Assembly: GCF_005233875.1 (NCBI RefSeq)
Contig: NZ_SZPZ01000001.1
Location: 1,860,001-1,924,000 of the forward strand
Length of the DNA stretch: 64,000 bases
Source: Kribbella jiaozuonensis
GTDB lineage: Bacteria; Actinomycetota; Actinomycetes; Propionibacteriales; Kribbellaceae
Direction of reading: 5' to 3'
Below, in pieces: positions 34,058 to 41,986 of the stretch. The notes below the pieces were generated by a model. That model was not told where the DNA came from. It ran no database searches and worked only from the letters and a program-made list of their open reading frames with translations. The position numbers and the translations under genes are program-made. How positions within the stretch are numbered: position 1 is the first letter of the stretch; each line of letters opens with the position of its first letter.

Positions 34058-34305
34058 GATTGTTGTTTACGCCTGACATCCGAACGCGGTCAAGGCGTAG
34101 ATGCGGACGCCCCGCCGCCGGTGACCCCGTCGCGTGCAACCACGATGGCACTTCCGGCGGTCGGGGCGATCAGTCCGACAGCACCGCGTCACTCTAGTAC
34201 GACTCCGCTACACAGCCGAATCACGAGACTCTCGCCGCTGTTGCGATCGCGTTGCTGGTTGTTAATGCATGGCGTGGGTACGGCGTGCTGGCTAGGGTCC
34301 GGGTC

Positions 34306-35214
34306 ATGACGACGCGGGTGGTGGTCCGGCAGGCAGTAGGCGACGACGCCGAGGCGGTGGCCGCGGTACGGCGGGTGGTGTACCCCTACAAGGCGATGTC
34401 GGCGGCGGCGACCCGGCACATCATCACCGTCCAATCGCCCGGTCAGCGGTACCTGCCGCTGGTCGCGGAACGCGACGGCGAGATCATCGCCTGGGGATCG
34501 GCCGGGCTGACCGTCTGGACGAGTGAGCCGGGTGAGAGCGAGCTGACGGTGTTCGTGCATCCCGATCACCGCAAGCAGGGCATCGGTAGTCAGTTGGCCG
34601 AACGGTTGCACCAGCACCTGACCGAGGTCGGCGCCGTTCGGGTGCGGTCCTTCGTCCACCCGGACGGCCTCGAGTTCGCCCGCAACCTCGGGTACGACGG
34701 CACCCGGCAGATGCACTTCGCCGGCGTCGAGCTGACGTCGTTGCCGGAGCAGCCGGAGACGCCGGACGGGATCGAGCTGCGGTCGTTCGACGAGGTGGAT
34801 CCGCGCGCGGCGTACACGGCCGACACGATCACGGCGCTGGACGAGCCGACCGATGCGCCGATGGACTCGATCGAGTACGACCGGTGGCTCGAGGAGATCT
34901 GGAACAGCCCGTCGATGGACAAGTCGCTCAGCGTCGCGGCGATGGCCGGTGACGAGGTGGCGGCGTTCACGATCGTCGAGACCGACGGCGATCGGATGTG
35001 GTCGGGTATGACCGGCACGATTCCGGCGTACCGCGGTCGGGGGTTGGCGAAGCTGGTGAAGTCCGTGGCGCTGCGGCGGGCGGCCGCGAGCGGGATCACG
35101 TCGGCGTACACGTCGAACGACGACGCGAACGGGCCGATGCTTGCCATCAACAACTGGCTCGGATACCGCCGCGTCCAGACCGAGCTCGGCCTGCTGCGCA
35201 TGCTGGACAACTGA
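34306..35214 (+). CDS. Tandem-GNAT acetyltransferase (first of two)
   Basis: A 302-residue protein with two GNAT domains. Domain 1 has the acetyl-CoA loop VFVHPDHRKQGIGSQL near residue 90, domain 2 GTIPAYRGRGLAKLVKSVAL near 240 followed by NGPMLAINNWLGYRR. The two-domain architecture resembles mycothiol synthase and related acetyltransferases. TAGGGT at 34293-34298 lies seven bases before ATG 34306, so the mRNA is likely leaderless. A paralogue (36103-36987) lies just beyond the protease-like gene; the second domains are almost the same (YRGRGLAKLVKS in both). Confidence 0.85.
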   Translation: MTTRVVVRQAVGDDAEAVAAVRRVVYPYKAMSAAATRHIITVQSPGQRYLPLVAERDGEIIAWGSAGLTVWTSEPGESELTVFVHPDHRKQGIGSQLAERLHQHLTEVGAVRVRSFVHPDGLEFARNLGYDGTRQMHFAGVELTSLPEQPETPDGIELRSFDEVDPRAAYTADTITALDEPTDAPMDSIEYDRWLEEIWNSPSMDKSLSVAAMAGDEVAAFTIVETDGDRMWSGMTGTIPAYRGRGLAKLVKSVALRRAAASGITSAYTSNDDANGPMLAINNWLGYRRVQTELGLLRMLDN

Positions 35215-35216
35215 CG

Positions 35217-36011
35217 GTGACGACGATCGCGTTCGATCGCCTCCAGCATCTGGTCCAGGTTCCGGTGACCGTCGGTACGACGGAGTACCCGTTCCTCGTC
35301 GACACCGGCATCGGGACCACGGTGATCTCGTCCGCACTCGCCGATCGCCTCGACGGGGCAACGACCGGTGAGACGTTCACCGGACGGCGGATGTCCGGCC
35401 AGGCGATCGAGGTGCCGCTGGTCCGGGTGCCGCGGATCGCGCTCGGTGACTACGTGGTCGAGGGACACGTCGCCGGTGTGGCTGATCTCGGTGATGCCTT
35501 CGCGGGGATCCTCGGGCCGACCTTCTTCGAGAACCAGACGGTGACGACGGATCCCGACGCGAAGACGCTGAGTATCCAGCCGCGGGAGGAATTCCTTGCC
35601 GACGGCCCCGAGATTCCGCTCGACGTACGGCGTGAATCGGTGTCGGCCGACCCGTTCGCGCAGCTCGTCCTCCCGAGCGGCCGGGAGATCACCGTCGAGG
35701 TGGACACCGGCTCGGACAGCCTGATCCTGGACGCCCGCTTCGCTGCGGACTGCGGGATCGATCTGGAGGGCCCCGACGTGACGACGCGGACCGGGACCGA
35801 CGAGACCGGTTACGTATGGCAACGACAGTGGGCAACGATCGCCGGGAGTGTTCACCTGGCTGCTGCGCCGCAGACCGCGCAGGCGGCGCCGCGGATTCTG
35901 TTCCAGGACATCATTCATGACGGCCTGGTGGGTACCGGGTACCTCGAGCGGTACAGGATGACTTTCGACATCACGGGGGCCCGGCTCGTGCTCGGCACGC
36001 GAACCCTCTGA
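35217..36011 (+). CDS. Twin-DTG aspartic-protease-like protein
   Basis: A 264-residue soluble protein made of two related halves. Half one has FLVDTGIGTTVISSALADRL (Asp about 29) and ends ILGPTFFENQTVTTDPDAKT. Half two has ITVEVDTGSDSLILDARFAA (Asp about 162) and ends VGTGYLERYRMTFDITGARL. Each DTG is followed by the usual psi-loop strand and, later, by a hydrophobic-Gly pair. Retropepsin-like bacterial proteins mostly have one DTG and dimerise; here both are in one chain, as in pepsin. There is no signal peptide. GTG 35217 lies two bases after the GNAT stop, so the two are probably co-translated. The substrate is unknown. Confidence 0.72.
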   Translation: MTTIAFDRLQHLVQVPVTVGTTEYPFLVDTGIGTTVISSALADRLDGATTGETFTGRRMSGQAIEVPLVRVPRIALGDYVVEGHVAGVADLGDAFAGILGPTFFENQTVTTDPDAKTLSIQPREEFLADGPEIPLDVRRESVSADPFAQLVLPSGREITVEVDTGSDSLILDARFAADCGIDLEGPDVTTRTGTDETGYVWQRQWATIAGSVHLAAAPQTAQAAPRILFQDIIHDGLVGTGYLERYRMTFDITGARLVLGTRTL

Positions 36012-36102
36012 AACAGAGCTGTAATCGGTTTACTTCCGGTATGCACCTGAAAGGGCGTTACTTTCCAGGGGACTTGGTCGTTGGAGTTCCCGAGGAGTTG
36101 GG

Positions 36103-36987
36103 ATGGAGATCAGGGCGGCTGGACCGCGGGATGTGGACGCGGCGCTCGCGCTGCACGACGCGCTCGTGCCGTATCTGGTGGTCACCCGGAGCTCGCTGAC
36201 CCGGCGGCTGACCGCCCCCGCCGTCCCTGGGCGCGGCGCGTTCGCGGCGCTGGACGACGGTGAACTGGTGGGCTGGGCATCGAGCGGTCTGATCGGCGGC
36301 TCGGACCCGCTGGACGGGGAGCTGCGGCTGCTGGTCCGGCCGGAGTACCGCGGTCGCGGAATCGGCACGAGCTTGCTGGAGGCAACGCACGCGGACCTGC
36401 GGGCGGCCGGGGCGACCTCGGCCCGGGTGTTCGCGGACCCGAGCAGCGTCGACTGGGCCGCGCGGTTCGGCTACCGGCAGACCCGGCAGGTGCACTACGC
36501 GGGCATCGATCCGCGCAAGGTCCAGGACAGTCCCGAGGTCCCGAGCCAGGTGAGCCTGGTGCCCTTCACCGAGGTCGATCCGCGGATGCTGCACGCCGCC
36601 GACGAAGTTGCCCAGCGCACCAAGCCGGGGGACGCGAAGATCTCCTCCCACCCGTACGACGCGTGGCTCGCTGACATCTGGAACTCGCCGGACCTGGTTC
36701 GCGAGGTGAGCGTGGCCGCGATGTACGACGGCCAGATCATCGCCTTCACCCGCAATCACGGTGATCGGGCCAAGATGTGGTCGAGGATGACGTCGACCAT
36801 GCCGGAGTACCGCGGGCGCGGTCTGGCGAAGCTGGTGAAGAGCGCCGCCTTGCACCGGGCCGCCGACGCCGGGGTGCAGGGGGCGTACACCGCCAACTAC
36901 GACGGCAACGCGCCGATGCTCGCGGTCAACGAATGGCTCGGCTACGACCGGATCGCGACGCACGCGGTCCTGATCTGCCCGCTCTAG
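36103..36987 (+). CDS. Tandem-GNAT acetyltransferase (second of two)
   Basis: A 294-residue paralogue of the GNAT protein at 34306. Domain 1 carries LLVRPEYRGRGIGTSLLEAT, domain 2 STMPEYRGRGLAKLVKSAAL with NAPMLAVNEWLGYDR. ATG 36103 follows GAGGAGTTGGG. Shared features with the first copy (IWNSP before domain 2, HYAG/HFAG, LAKLVKS) show duplication around the protease-like gene. The 91-bp gap upstream contains no hairpin. The end overlaps the convergent MaoC gene by four bases. Confidence 0.85.
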   Translation: MEIRAAGPRDVDAALALHDALVPYLVVTRSSLTRRLTAPAVPGRGAFAALDDGELVGWASSGLIGGSDPLDGELRLLVRPEYRGRGIGTSLLEATHADLRAAGATSARVFADPSSVDWAARFGYRQTRQVHYAGIDPRKVQDSPEVPSQVSLVPFTEVDPRMLHAADEVAQRTKPGDAKISSHPYDAWLADIWNSPDLVREVSVAAMYDGQIIAFTRNHGDRAKMWSRMTSTMPEYRGRGLAKLVKSAALHRAADAGVQGAYTANYDGNAPMLAVNEWLGYDRIATHAVLICPL

Positions 36988-37439
36988 GGGACCAGCAGTA
37001 CGACGGTCTCCGCGACGCAGGCGGGCTTGGTGGAGCCTTCGAGCTCGATGACCCAGTTCAGCGAGACCTGTACGCCGGCCGGGGTCTCGACTGCGTTCGA
37101 GATCGAGGCGCCGGCGCGGACACGGGTGCCGACCGGGACCGGGGCGGGGAAGCGGACCTTGTTCACGCCGTAGTTGAGCTTGGCGGTGACGCCCTCGACC
37201 TTGAACAGCTCGTCGCCGAAGCGGGCGATCAGGCTCAGCGTCAGGTAACCGTGCGCGATCGTCCCGCCGTACGGGCCCTTCTTGGCGCGCTCGACGTCGA
37301 CGTGGATCCACTGGTGGTCACCGGTTGCCTCGGCGAACTGGTTCACCTGCTCCTGGGTGATCTCCAGCCATTCGGTCTCGCCGAGCTGGGTGCCGACCGC
37401 GTGCGCGACCTCGTCGACACCGTTGAAGGTCTGGGGCAT
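36984..37439 (-). CDS. MaoC-type (R)-specific enoyl-CoA hydratase
   Basis: A 151-residue hot-dog hydratase. The catalytic stretch is FAEATGDHQWIHVDVERAKK with the usual Asp-x4-His arrangement, followed by GGTIAHGYLTLSL. It hydrates trans-2-enoyl-CoA to (R)-3-hydroxyacyl-CoA. ATG 37439 is 12 bases after the FabG stop on the same strand, with AGGGAG between, so both are one operon. Together they would interconvert enoyl-, 3-hydroxy- and 3-keto-acyl thioesters. Confidence 0.92.
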   Translation of the reverse strand: MPQTFNGVDEVAHAVGTQLGETEWLEITQEQVNQFAEATGDHQWIHVDVERAKKGPYGGTIAHGYLTLSLIARFGDELFKVEGVTAKLNYGVNKVRFPAPVPVGTRVRAGASISNAVETPAGVQVSLNWVIELEGSTKPACVAETVVLLVP

Positions 37440-37451
37440 CTCAGGCTCCCT

Positions 37452-38207
37452 CTAGTTGCGCGGTCCGCCGGCGACGTACAGGACCTGGCCGGAGACGAAA
37501 CCGGCCTCCTCGCTGCAGAAGAACGACGCCGCGGCGGCGATGTCCTCCGGCTTGCCGGTCCGCTGCACCGGGATCGTCGCGGCGGTCGCCTTCTTGAACT
37601 CCTCGAAGTCGACGCCGACCCGCGCCGCGGTGGCCGCGGTCATGTCGGTCTCGATGAAGCCGGGGGCGATCGCGTTCGCGGTCACGCCGAACTTGCCCAG
37701 CTCGATCGCCAGCGTCTTGGCCAGACCTTGCAGACCCGCCTTCGCGGAGGCGTAGTTGGCCTGACCGCGGTTGCCCAGCGCGGAGGTCGAGGAGAGGAAC
37801 ACCAGACGCCCGTAGCCGGCGTCGACCATGTGCGACTGGACCGCCTTGGACATCAGGAAGCTGCCCTTGAGGTGGACGGACATGACCGTGTCCCAGTCGT
37901 CCTCGGACATCTTGAAGAGCAGGTTGTCCCGCAGTACGCCGGCGTTGTTGACCAGGATCGTCGGGGCGCCGAGCTCGGCCACCACCCGCTCGACCGCGGC
38001 GGCGACCTGGTCGGACTTGCTGACGTCGGCGCCGACGCCGATCGCCTTACCGCCGGCCTCGGTGATCGCCTTCACCGTGGCGTCGCAGGCACCCTCGTCG
38101 AGGTCGATGACCGCGACGGCGTTCCCGTCCTGGGCGAGCCGCTGCGCGACGGCCGCGCCGATTCCCCGGGCCGCCCCGGTCACGATCGCCACCCGCTGCG
38201 TGCTCAT
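37452..38207 (-). CDS. fabG: 3-oxoacyl-ACP reductase (FabG-type SDR)
   Basis: A 251-residue SDR: VAIVTGAARGIGAAVAQRLA, ILVNNAGVLRDNLLFKM, FLSSTSALGNRGQANYASAK (Ser-Tyr-Lys) and PGFIETDMT. The NNAGxxRD motif is specific for the FabG type acting on acyl thioesters with NADPH. ATG 38207 follows GGGAGTGG. First gene of a two-gene minus-strand operon with MaoC. It is divergent from two thioesterase genes; inverted repeats in the gap may control both. Confidence 0.9.
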   Translation of the reverse strand: MSTQRVAIVTGAARGIGAAVAQRLAQDGNAVAVIDLDEGACDATVKAITEAGGKAIGVGADVSKSDQVAAAVERVVAELGAPTILVNNAGVLRDNLLFKMSEDDWDTVMSVHLKGSFLMSKAVQSHMVDAGYGRLVFLSSTSALGNRGQANYASAKAGLQGLAKTLAIELGKFGVTANAIAPGFIETDMTAATAARVGVDFEEFKKATAATIPVQRTGKPEDIAAAASFFCSEEAGFVSGQVLYVAGGPRN

Positions 38208-38239
38208 CCACCACTCCCATCGATGACTGGTCTGCCGGG

Positions 38240-38279
38240 GATGACATTACCCACGCGTTGTCATCGGGGTAGTACCCCG
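38240..38279. promoter_or_regulatory. Two inverted repeats between FabG and thioesterase genes
   Basis: GATGACA (38240-38246) and TGTCATC (38259-38265) are 7-bp arms 12 bases apart. Directly next to it, CGGGGTAGTACCCCG (38265-38279) is a perfect 15-base palindrome around one base. They lie in the 89-bp divergent gap. Confidence 0.5.
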
Positions 38280-38296
38280 GATGCGATGATCGCCGT

Positions 38297-38722
38297 GTGG
38301 ATCATCACAACCGCCACGTCTACCACTGTCCGCTCCGCTGGGGAGACATGGACGCGCTCGGTCACGTCAACAACGGCCGGCACGTCGACTATCTCCAGGA
38401 CGCCCGGGTCGATTTCCTGTTCCGTACGGCGGCCGAGCTGGGCGCCGACGCGCTGGAGACCGGCCTGCTCGTGGCCCGGCACGAGGTCCAGTACCGGGCG
38501 CCGCTCGTGTTCCGCCCGGAGCCGGTCCGGATCGAGCTGTGGATCAGCGAGATCCGCGCGGCGTCGTTCACGGTGGACTACGAGATCCTGGACGCCGAGC
38601 CGGAGCGACGTACCTATGTCGAAGCGCGGACCAAGCTCGTGCCGTTCGACTTCACGGCCAACCGGCTCCGGCGGATCACGCCGGTCGAGAAGGCCGCTCT
38701 GACCAAGTTGGTGGGTGCATGA
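38297..38722 (+). CDS. Acyl-CoA thioesterase (4HBT hot-dog), first of pair
   Basis: A 141-residue hot-dog thioesterase: LRWGDMDALGHVNNGRHVDY carries the family's Asp, and LEARHEVQY-like segment LVARHEVQYRAPLVF forms the central strand. It hydrolyses acyl-CoA to free acid and CoA. GTG 38297 was chosen; no RBS is visible. Its stop overlaps the start of a second thioesterase (ATGA). Such pairs probably form hetero-oligomers, since hot-dog domains work as dimers. The gene leads into the GlbO region. Confidence 0.88.
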   Translation: MDHHNRHVYHCPLRWGDMDALGHVNNGRHVDYLQDARVDFLFRTAAELGADALETGLLVARHEVQYRAPLVFRPEPVRIELWISEIRAASFTVDYEILDAEPERRTYVEARTKLVPFDFTANRLRRITPVEKAALTKLVGA

Positions 38723-39138
38723 CGTTCTCGTACCAGGTCCTGGTCCGCTGGTCGGACATCGACTCGTACGACCACGTGAACAACGTGCGGTACTTCGACT
38801 ACCTGCAGGAGGCCCGGATCGCGTTCCTCGCGCAGGTGATGGGGACCACGGGGGACTACTTCGCGCAGTACCCGGTCGTGCTGGTCAGTCAGACGGTCGA
38901 CTACCTGCGGCCGATCCTGCTGCGGCACCCGCCGTACGACGTGGACGTGTGGGTCGCCTCCGTCGGTACGACGTCGTACACGCTCGGGTCGCGGATCGTG
39001 GATCGCAGTGGCGAGTCGGAGGACGTGTACGCCAAGGCCGAGTCCGTACTGGTCGTCGTGGACGGCGAGACGCACGCCAAGCGGCAGCTGGGAGAGGCGG
39101 AAAGGGCAGCCCTCCTCGAACACGTTGTGACCACTTGA
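38719..39138 (+). CDS. Acyl-CoA thioesterase (4HBT hot-dog), second of pair
   Basis: A 139-residue hot-dog protein: VLVRWSDIDSYDHVNNVRYF with the catalytic Asp, FDYLQEARIAFLAQVMG and VVLVSQTVDYLRPILLRHP. It shares the SDIDxxxHVNN pattern with the preceding gene, whose stop it overlaps by four bases. Fifteen bases downstream begins glbO. The order thioesterase-globin seems to recur in actinobacteria. Substrate chain length cannot be read from the sequence. Confidence 0.9.
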   Translation: MTFSYQVLVRWSDIDSYDHVNNVRYFDYLQEARIAFLAQVMGTTGDYFAQYPVVLVSQTVDYLRPILLRHPPYDVDVWVASVGTTSYTLGSRIVDRSGESEDVYAKAESVLVVVDGETHAKRQLGEAERAALLEHVVTT

Positions 39139-39153
39139 GAGACTGGGCACGAC

Positions 39154-39573
39154 ATGAGTGAGCAGCAGAGCTTCTATGACGCCGTCGGTGGGGCGGATAC
39201 CTTCCACCGGTTGGTGGCCGCCTTCTACCGCGGTGTTGCCGCCGACCCGGAACTGCGAGCGCTGTACCCGGAGGAGGACCTCGGTCCGGCCGAGGTGCGC
39301 TTCCGGATGTTCCTGGAGCAGTACTGGGGCGGCCCGAAGACGTACTCCGAGCAGCGCGGGCACCCCCGGCTGCGGATGCGGCACGCCCCGTTCGCCGTCA
39401 CCCCGAGCGCCCGGGACCTGTGGCTGGGCCACATGCGCGCCGCGCTGGACGAGATCGCCCTGACACCGGAACAGGACGAGCAGATCTGGACCTACATGGT
39501 GATGGCCGCGCAGAGCATGGTGAACACCGACGAACCGCAGTACCCGGGCGCGATCGACGTGTCCGGCCGCTGA
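39154..39573 (+). CDS. glbO: Group II truncated haemoglobin
   Basis: A 139-residue 2/2 haemoglobin of the trHbO type. Key residues are Tyr B10 (Y25 in AAFYRG), Tyr CD1 (Y38 in ALYPEEDL), proximal His F8 (H77 in RMRHAPFAV) and Trp G8 (W90 in ARDLWLGHM). The post-helix-E signature LEQYWGGP is present. Such globins bind O2 tightly and handle NO or peroxide rather than transport oxygen. ATG 39154 is 15 bases after the thioesterase gene. OsmC follows 26 bases later, giving a small oxidative-stress unit. Confidence 0.96.
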   Translation: MSEQQSFYDAVGGADTFHRLVAAFYRGVAADPELRALYPEEDLGPAEVRFRMFLEQYWGGPKTYSEQRGHPRLRMRHAPFAVTPSARDLWLGHMRAALDEIALTPEQDEQIWTYMVMAAQSMVNTDEPQYPGAIDVSGR

Positions 39574-39599
39574 ACCTCTTCTAAGGAGACACAACGAGC

Positions 39600-40028
39600 A
39601 TGGCTACCACTCGTACGGCCAAGGCCCACTGGGAAGGCTCGCTGATGGAGGGCGCCGGCCAGGTCGCTCTCGAGTCGTCCGGTGTCGGCACCTACGACGT
39701 CACCTGGGCCTCCCGCGCGAACGACGCCAACGGCAAGACCAGTCCGGAAGAGCTGATCGCCGCCGCGCACTCCACCTGCTTCTCGATGGCGCTGTCGCAC
39801 GCACTGGCCGGTGCGGGTCACGCGCCGACGTCGATCGACACCCAGGCCGACGTCACCTTCCAGCCGGGTGAGGGCATCACCGGCATCAAGCTGTCCGTCA
39901 ACGGCAACGTCCCCGGAATCACCGCCGACGAGTTCGCCGAGTACGCCGAGGGCGCGAAGAAGAACTGCCCGGTCTCGCAGGCGCTGTCCGCCGTGCCGAT
40001 CACGCTGGACGTCACCTTCACCGCCTGA
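39600..40028 (+). CDS. OsmC-family peroxiredoxin
   Basis: A 142-residue OsmC protein with both redox cysteines: AHSTCFSMALS (peroxidatic) and KKNCPVSQALS (resolving). Conserved Arg and Glu residues lie in SPEELIAAAHS. It reduces organic hydroperoxides in the cytoplasm. ATG 39600 follows AAGGAGA. It probably shares a transcript with glbO. A strong bidirectional terminator follows 10 bases after the stop. Confidence 0.94.
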   Translation: MATTRTAKAHWEGSLMEGAGQVALESSGVGTYDVTWASRANDANGKTSPEELIAAAHSTCFSMALSHALAGAGHAPTSIDTQADVTFQPGEGITGIKLSVNGNVPGITADEFAEYAEGAKKNCPVSQALSAVPITLDVTFTA

Positions 40029-40038
40029 TCCCGACATC

Positions 40039-40072
40039 ACGTCCGGCGAACCCGCGCGGGTTCGCCGGACGT
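40039..40072. terminator. Bidirectional terminator between OsmC and GH18 genes
   Basis: A 17-bp perfect inverted repeat with no unpaired centre (40039-40055 with 40056-40072), followed by TCGCTTTC. It separates two convergent genes. Confidence 0.85.
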
Positions 40073-40078
40073 TCGCTT

Positions 40079-41068
40079 TCAGCCGTGGAACTGCGCGACG
40101 ACCTTGGTGAAGTCGTACTGGCTCTGTGAGATCCCGCTGCACGAGTCGCCGTCGTTGTTGCTGCCGCCACAGGCCCTGTCCCGGTTCACCGACCAGAACG
40201 TGAAGCGGGCCAGGTGGTGCTGCTGCGCGTAGGCGAGCATGGTCTTGAAGTCCTGCAGGCGGACAGTCTCGCCGTCGTCGGTCTTGCCGTTCATCGACGA
40301 GATCCCCATGTGCCGGTACGCCGTGTCGTCGGAGTACCCGTAGGCCGTCTTCAGGCGGCCCTTCAGACCCTCCTCGGCCTTCTGGGTCAGTGTCGCCATG
40401 TTGGTCGACCCGCCGCCGAAGTCGAACGGCATCAGCACCCAGCCGTCGTTGGCCAGCCCGGCCTTGGCGGCCCGGTTGATCAGGTCGACACCCGACGAGT
40501 CCGGTCCGGTCTGGTCGGTGCCCATCGTGATGTAGATCTTGATCCCGGAGTTCTTGCTCTTGACGGTCTTCAGCGCGTCGACGACCCGCTGCCGCGCGGC
40601 CGAGCTGTGGAACTCGGTGTCCTCGATGTCGATGTCGATCGCCTTCAGCTTGTAGGCGTCGATCACCTTCTGGTACGCCCCGGCGAGCGCGGAGGCGGAC
40701 GTGCACTTCTCGCCGAGCTTGTTGCCCGACCAGCCGCCGAACGACGGGATGACGTCGCCGCCAGCGGCCCGGATGTTGTTGATCGCGGTCTGGTCCGAGC
40801 CGCCGGTCAGCGCGCGGTCGCCGTCCCACTTCGGGTTGCAGCCGCCGTCGGACAGGATGAAGGCCAGCGTGAACCACTTGTTGCCGGCTGCCTTCATCAC
40901 ATCGGCCGGCTTCTGCGGGTTACCCCAGCCGAGGTACTCGTACGGCGCGGCGCCGATGCTGGCCGGGTCCGCCTGGACCTGCTGGGTGGATGCCTGGGCG
41001 GCGACGGCCGCGCCGACGAGCAACGTACCGACGGCTGCCGTCACGACGGCGGCCTTGAACATACGCAT
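40079..41068 (-). CDS. Secreted GH18 chitinase-like protein
   Basis: A 329-residue exported protein. A signal peptide (MRMFKAAVVTAAVGTLLVGA) is followed by AQAS as cleavage region. GH18 features are VIPSFGGWSG (SxGG) and the catalytic strand AIDIDIEDTEF with E149 as acid and D147 as its helper. The first Asp of DxxDxDxE is Lys (K142), as in a few bacterial exochitinases. ATG 41068 follows GGAG. With the LPMO at 45280 it could degrade chitin; the substrate may differ. A perfect palindrome lies 35 bases upstream. No binding module is attached. Confidence 0.85.
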   Translation of the reverse strand: MRMFKAAVVTAAVGTLLVGAAVAAQASTQQVQADPASIGAAPYEYLGWGNPQKPADVMKAAGNKWFTLAFILSDGGCNPKWDGDRALTGGSDQTAINNIRAAGGDVIPSFGGWSGNKLGEKCTSASALAGAYQKVIDAYKLKAIDIDIEDTEFHSSAARQRVVDALKTVKSKNSGIKIYITMGTDQTGPDSSGVDLINRAAKAGLANDGWVLMPFDFGGGSTNMATLTQKAEEGLKGRLKTAYGYSDDTAYRHMGISSMNGKTDDGETVRLQDFKTMLAYAQQHHLARFTFWSVNRDRACGGSNNDGDSCSGISQSQYDFTKVVAQFHG

Positions 41069-41103
41069 CGCGAAACTCCGATCTTTGGGGGCGGGCAAAG
41101 AGT

Positions 41104-41118
41104 TAGGAAAGTTTCCTA
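41104..41118. promoter_or_regulatory. 15-base palindrome TAGGAAAGTTTCCTA upstream of the GH18 gene
   Basis: Perfect 7-bp arms around one base, 35 bases before the GH18 start. Repressors of sugar-polymer genes, such as ROK or LacI proteins, commonly use sites of this size; no regulator gene is adjacent. Confidence 0.55.
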
Positions 41119-41156
41119 TCAATTGCGGGGCCCGTCAATATCGGAGCGGCTCCAGC

Positions 41157-41942
41157 TCAGGCTCGGGTTTCGTCGTGGTTCTCGGTCGGCGCAGTTTCGT
41201 CGGTCTTGGCTTCTTCCTTCTCGGTGACCGAGCCGACGCCGGAGGAGGCCCCGCTGTCCGGGTCGCGGTTGGTGAGGTTGCCGATCCGGACGACCTCGCC
41301 GTTGCGGACGTACCAGGTGGTGCCGTCCTCGCCGCGCAGGGTGGTGATCCGCAGACCGACGGCCACCACGGTCCCGGTCGCCTTCTCCATGTCGATCAGG
41401 TCGCCCACGCCGTACTGGTCCTCGAAGATCATGAACACGCCGGCCAGGAAGTCCTTCACCAGCGTCTGCGCGCCGAAGCCGAGCGCCACGCCGATGATGC
41501 TCGCGGAGGCGATCACCGGCAGGATGTTGAAGCCGAGCTCGGCCAGCACCATCACCACGAGTACGGCGGTCAGCACGATCGTGACCGTGCTGGTCAGCAG
41601 CGAGGCGATCGTCTCCGCGCGCTGCGCCCGGCGCTCGTTCGCCAGCGTGTTCTCGACGAACTCCTGGCCGCGCTTCGATTTCGCCAGCACACCCGCGACC
41701 GCGCCGTTGCCGGTCCGGCGGGCGAACCGCCGGATCACCTTGTGCAGCAGCCAGCGGAGCACGAAGAAGCCGATGATCAGTCCCGCGATCCGGGCCGGGA
41801 CGACCACGACCTGGTCAGTCACCTCGAGTTTGCCGTCGTTGCCGGTGCGGAAGAACGTCGGAAACGCGTCCGGAGGCGACAACAACCGGGAAAACAGGGG
41901 GTGACTGAACGAGGACAGAAGGTAGCTGGTCAGAATAGGCAT
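41157..41942 (-). CDS. MscS-type mechanosensitive channel
   Basis: A 261-residue small MscS protein. A membrane helix (IAGLIIGFFVLRWLLHKVI) follows an extracytoplasmic N-terminus; TM2 is VTIVLTAVLVVMVLAELG and the pore helix is ASASIIGVALGFGAQTLVKD, the signature of MscS TM3. The beta domain begins EDQYGVGDLIDM and ends with RNGEVVRIGNLTN. The C-terminus is an acidic tail. ATG 41942 follows GGCGG. It releases solutes on hypo-osmotic shock. It stands alone between the GH18 gene and a divergent membrane protein. Confidence 0.9.
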   Translation of the reverse strand: MPILTSYLLSSFSHPLFSRLLSPPDAFPTFFRTGNDGKLEVTDQVVVVPARIAGLIIGFFVLRWLLHKVIRRFARRTGNGAVAGVLAKSKRGQEFVENTLANERRAQRAETIASLLTSTVTIVLTAVLVVMVLAELGFNILPVIASASIIGVALGFGAQTLVKDFLAGVFMIFEDQYGVGDLIDMEKATGTVVAVGLRITTLRGEDGTTWYVRNGEVVRIGNLTNRDPDSGASSGVGSVTEKEEAKTDETAPTENHDETRA

Positions 41943-41986
41943 CTCGCCGCCTGATCTTAGTAAGGCTGACAAGGAGACGGAAAAGC

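Noticed and set aside
34058..34305. Search for a gene in the 248-bp gap before the first GNAT gene
   Set aside because: Frames are short and stop-interrupted; I see only the -10 box near the GNAT start.
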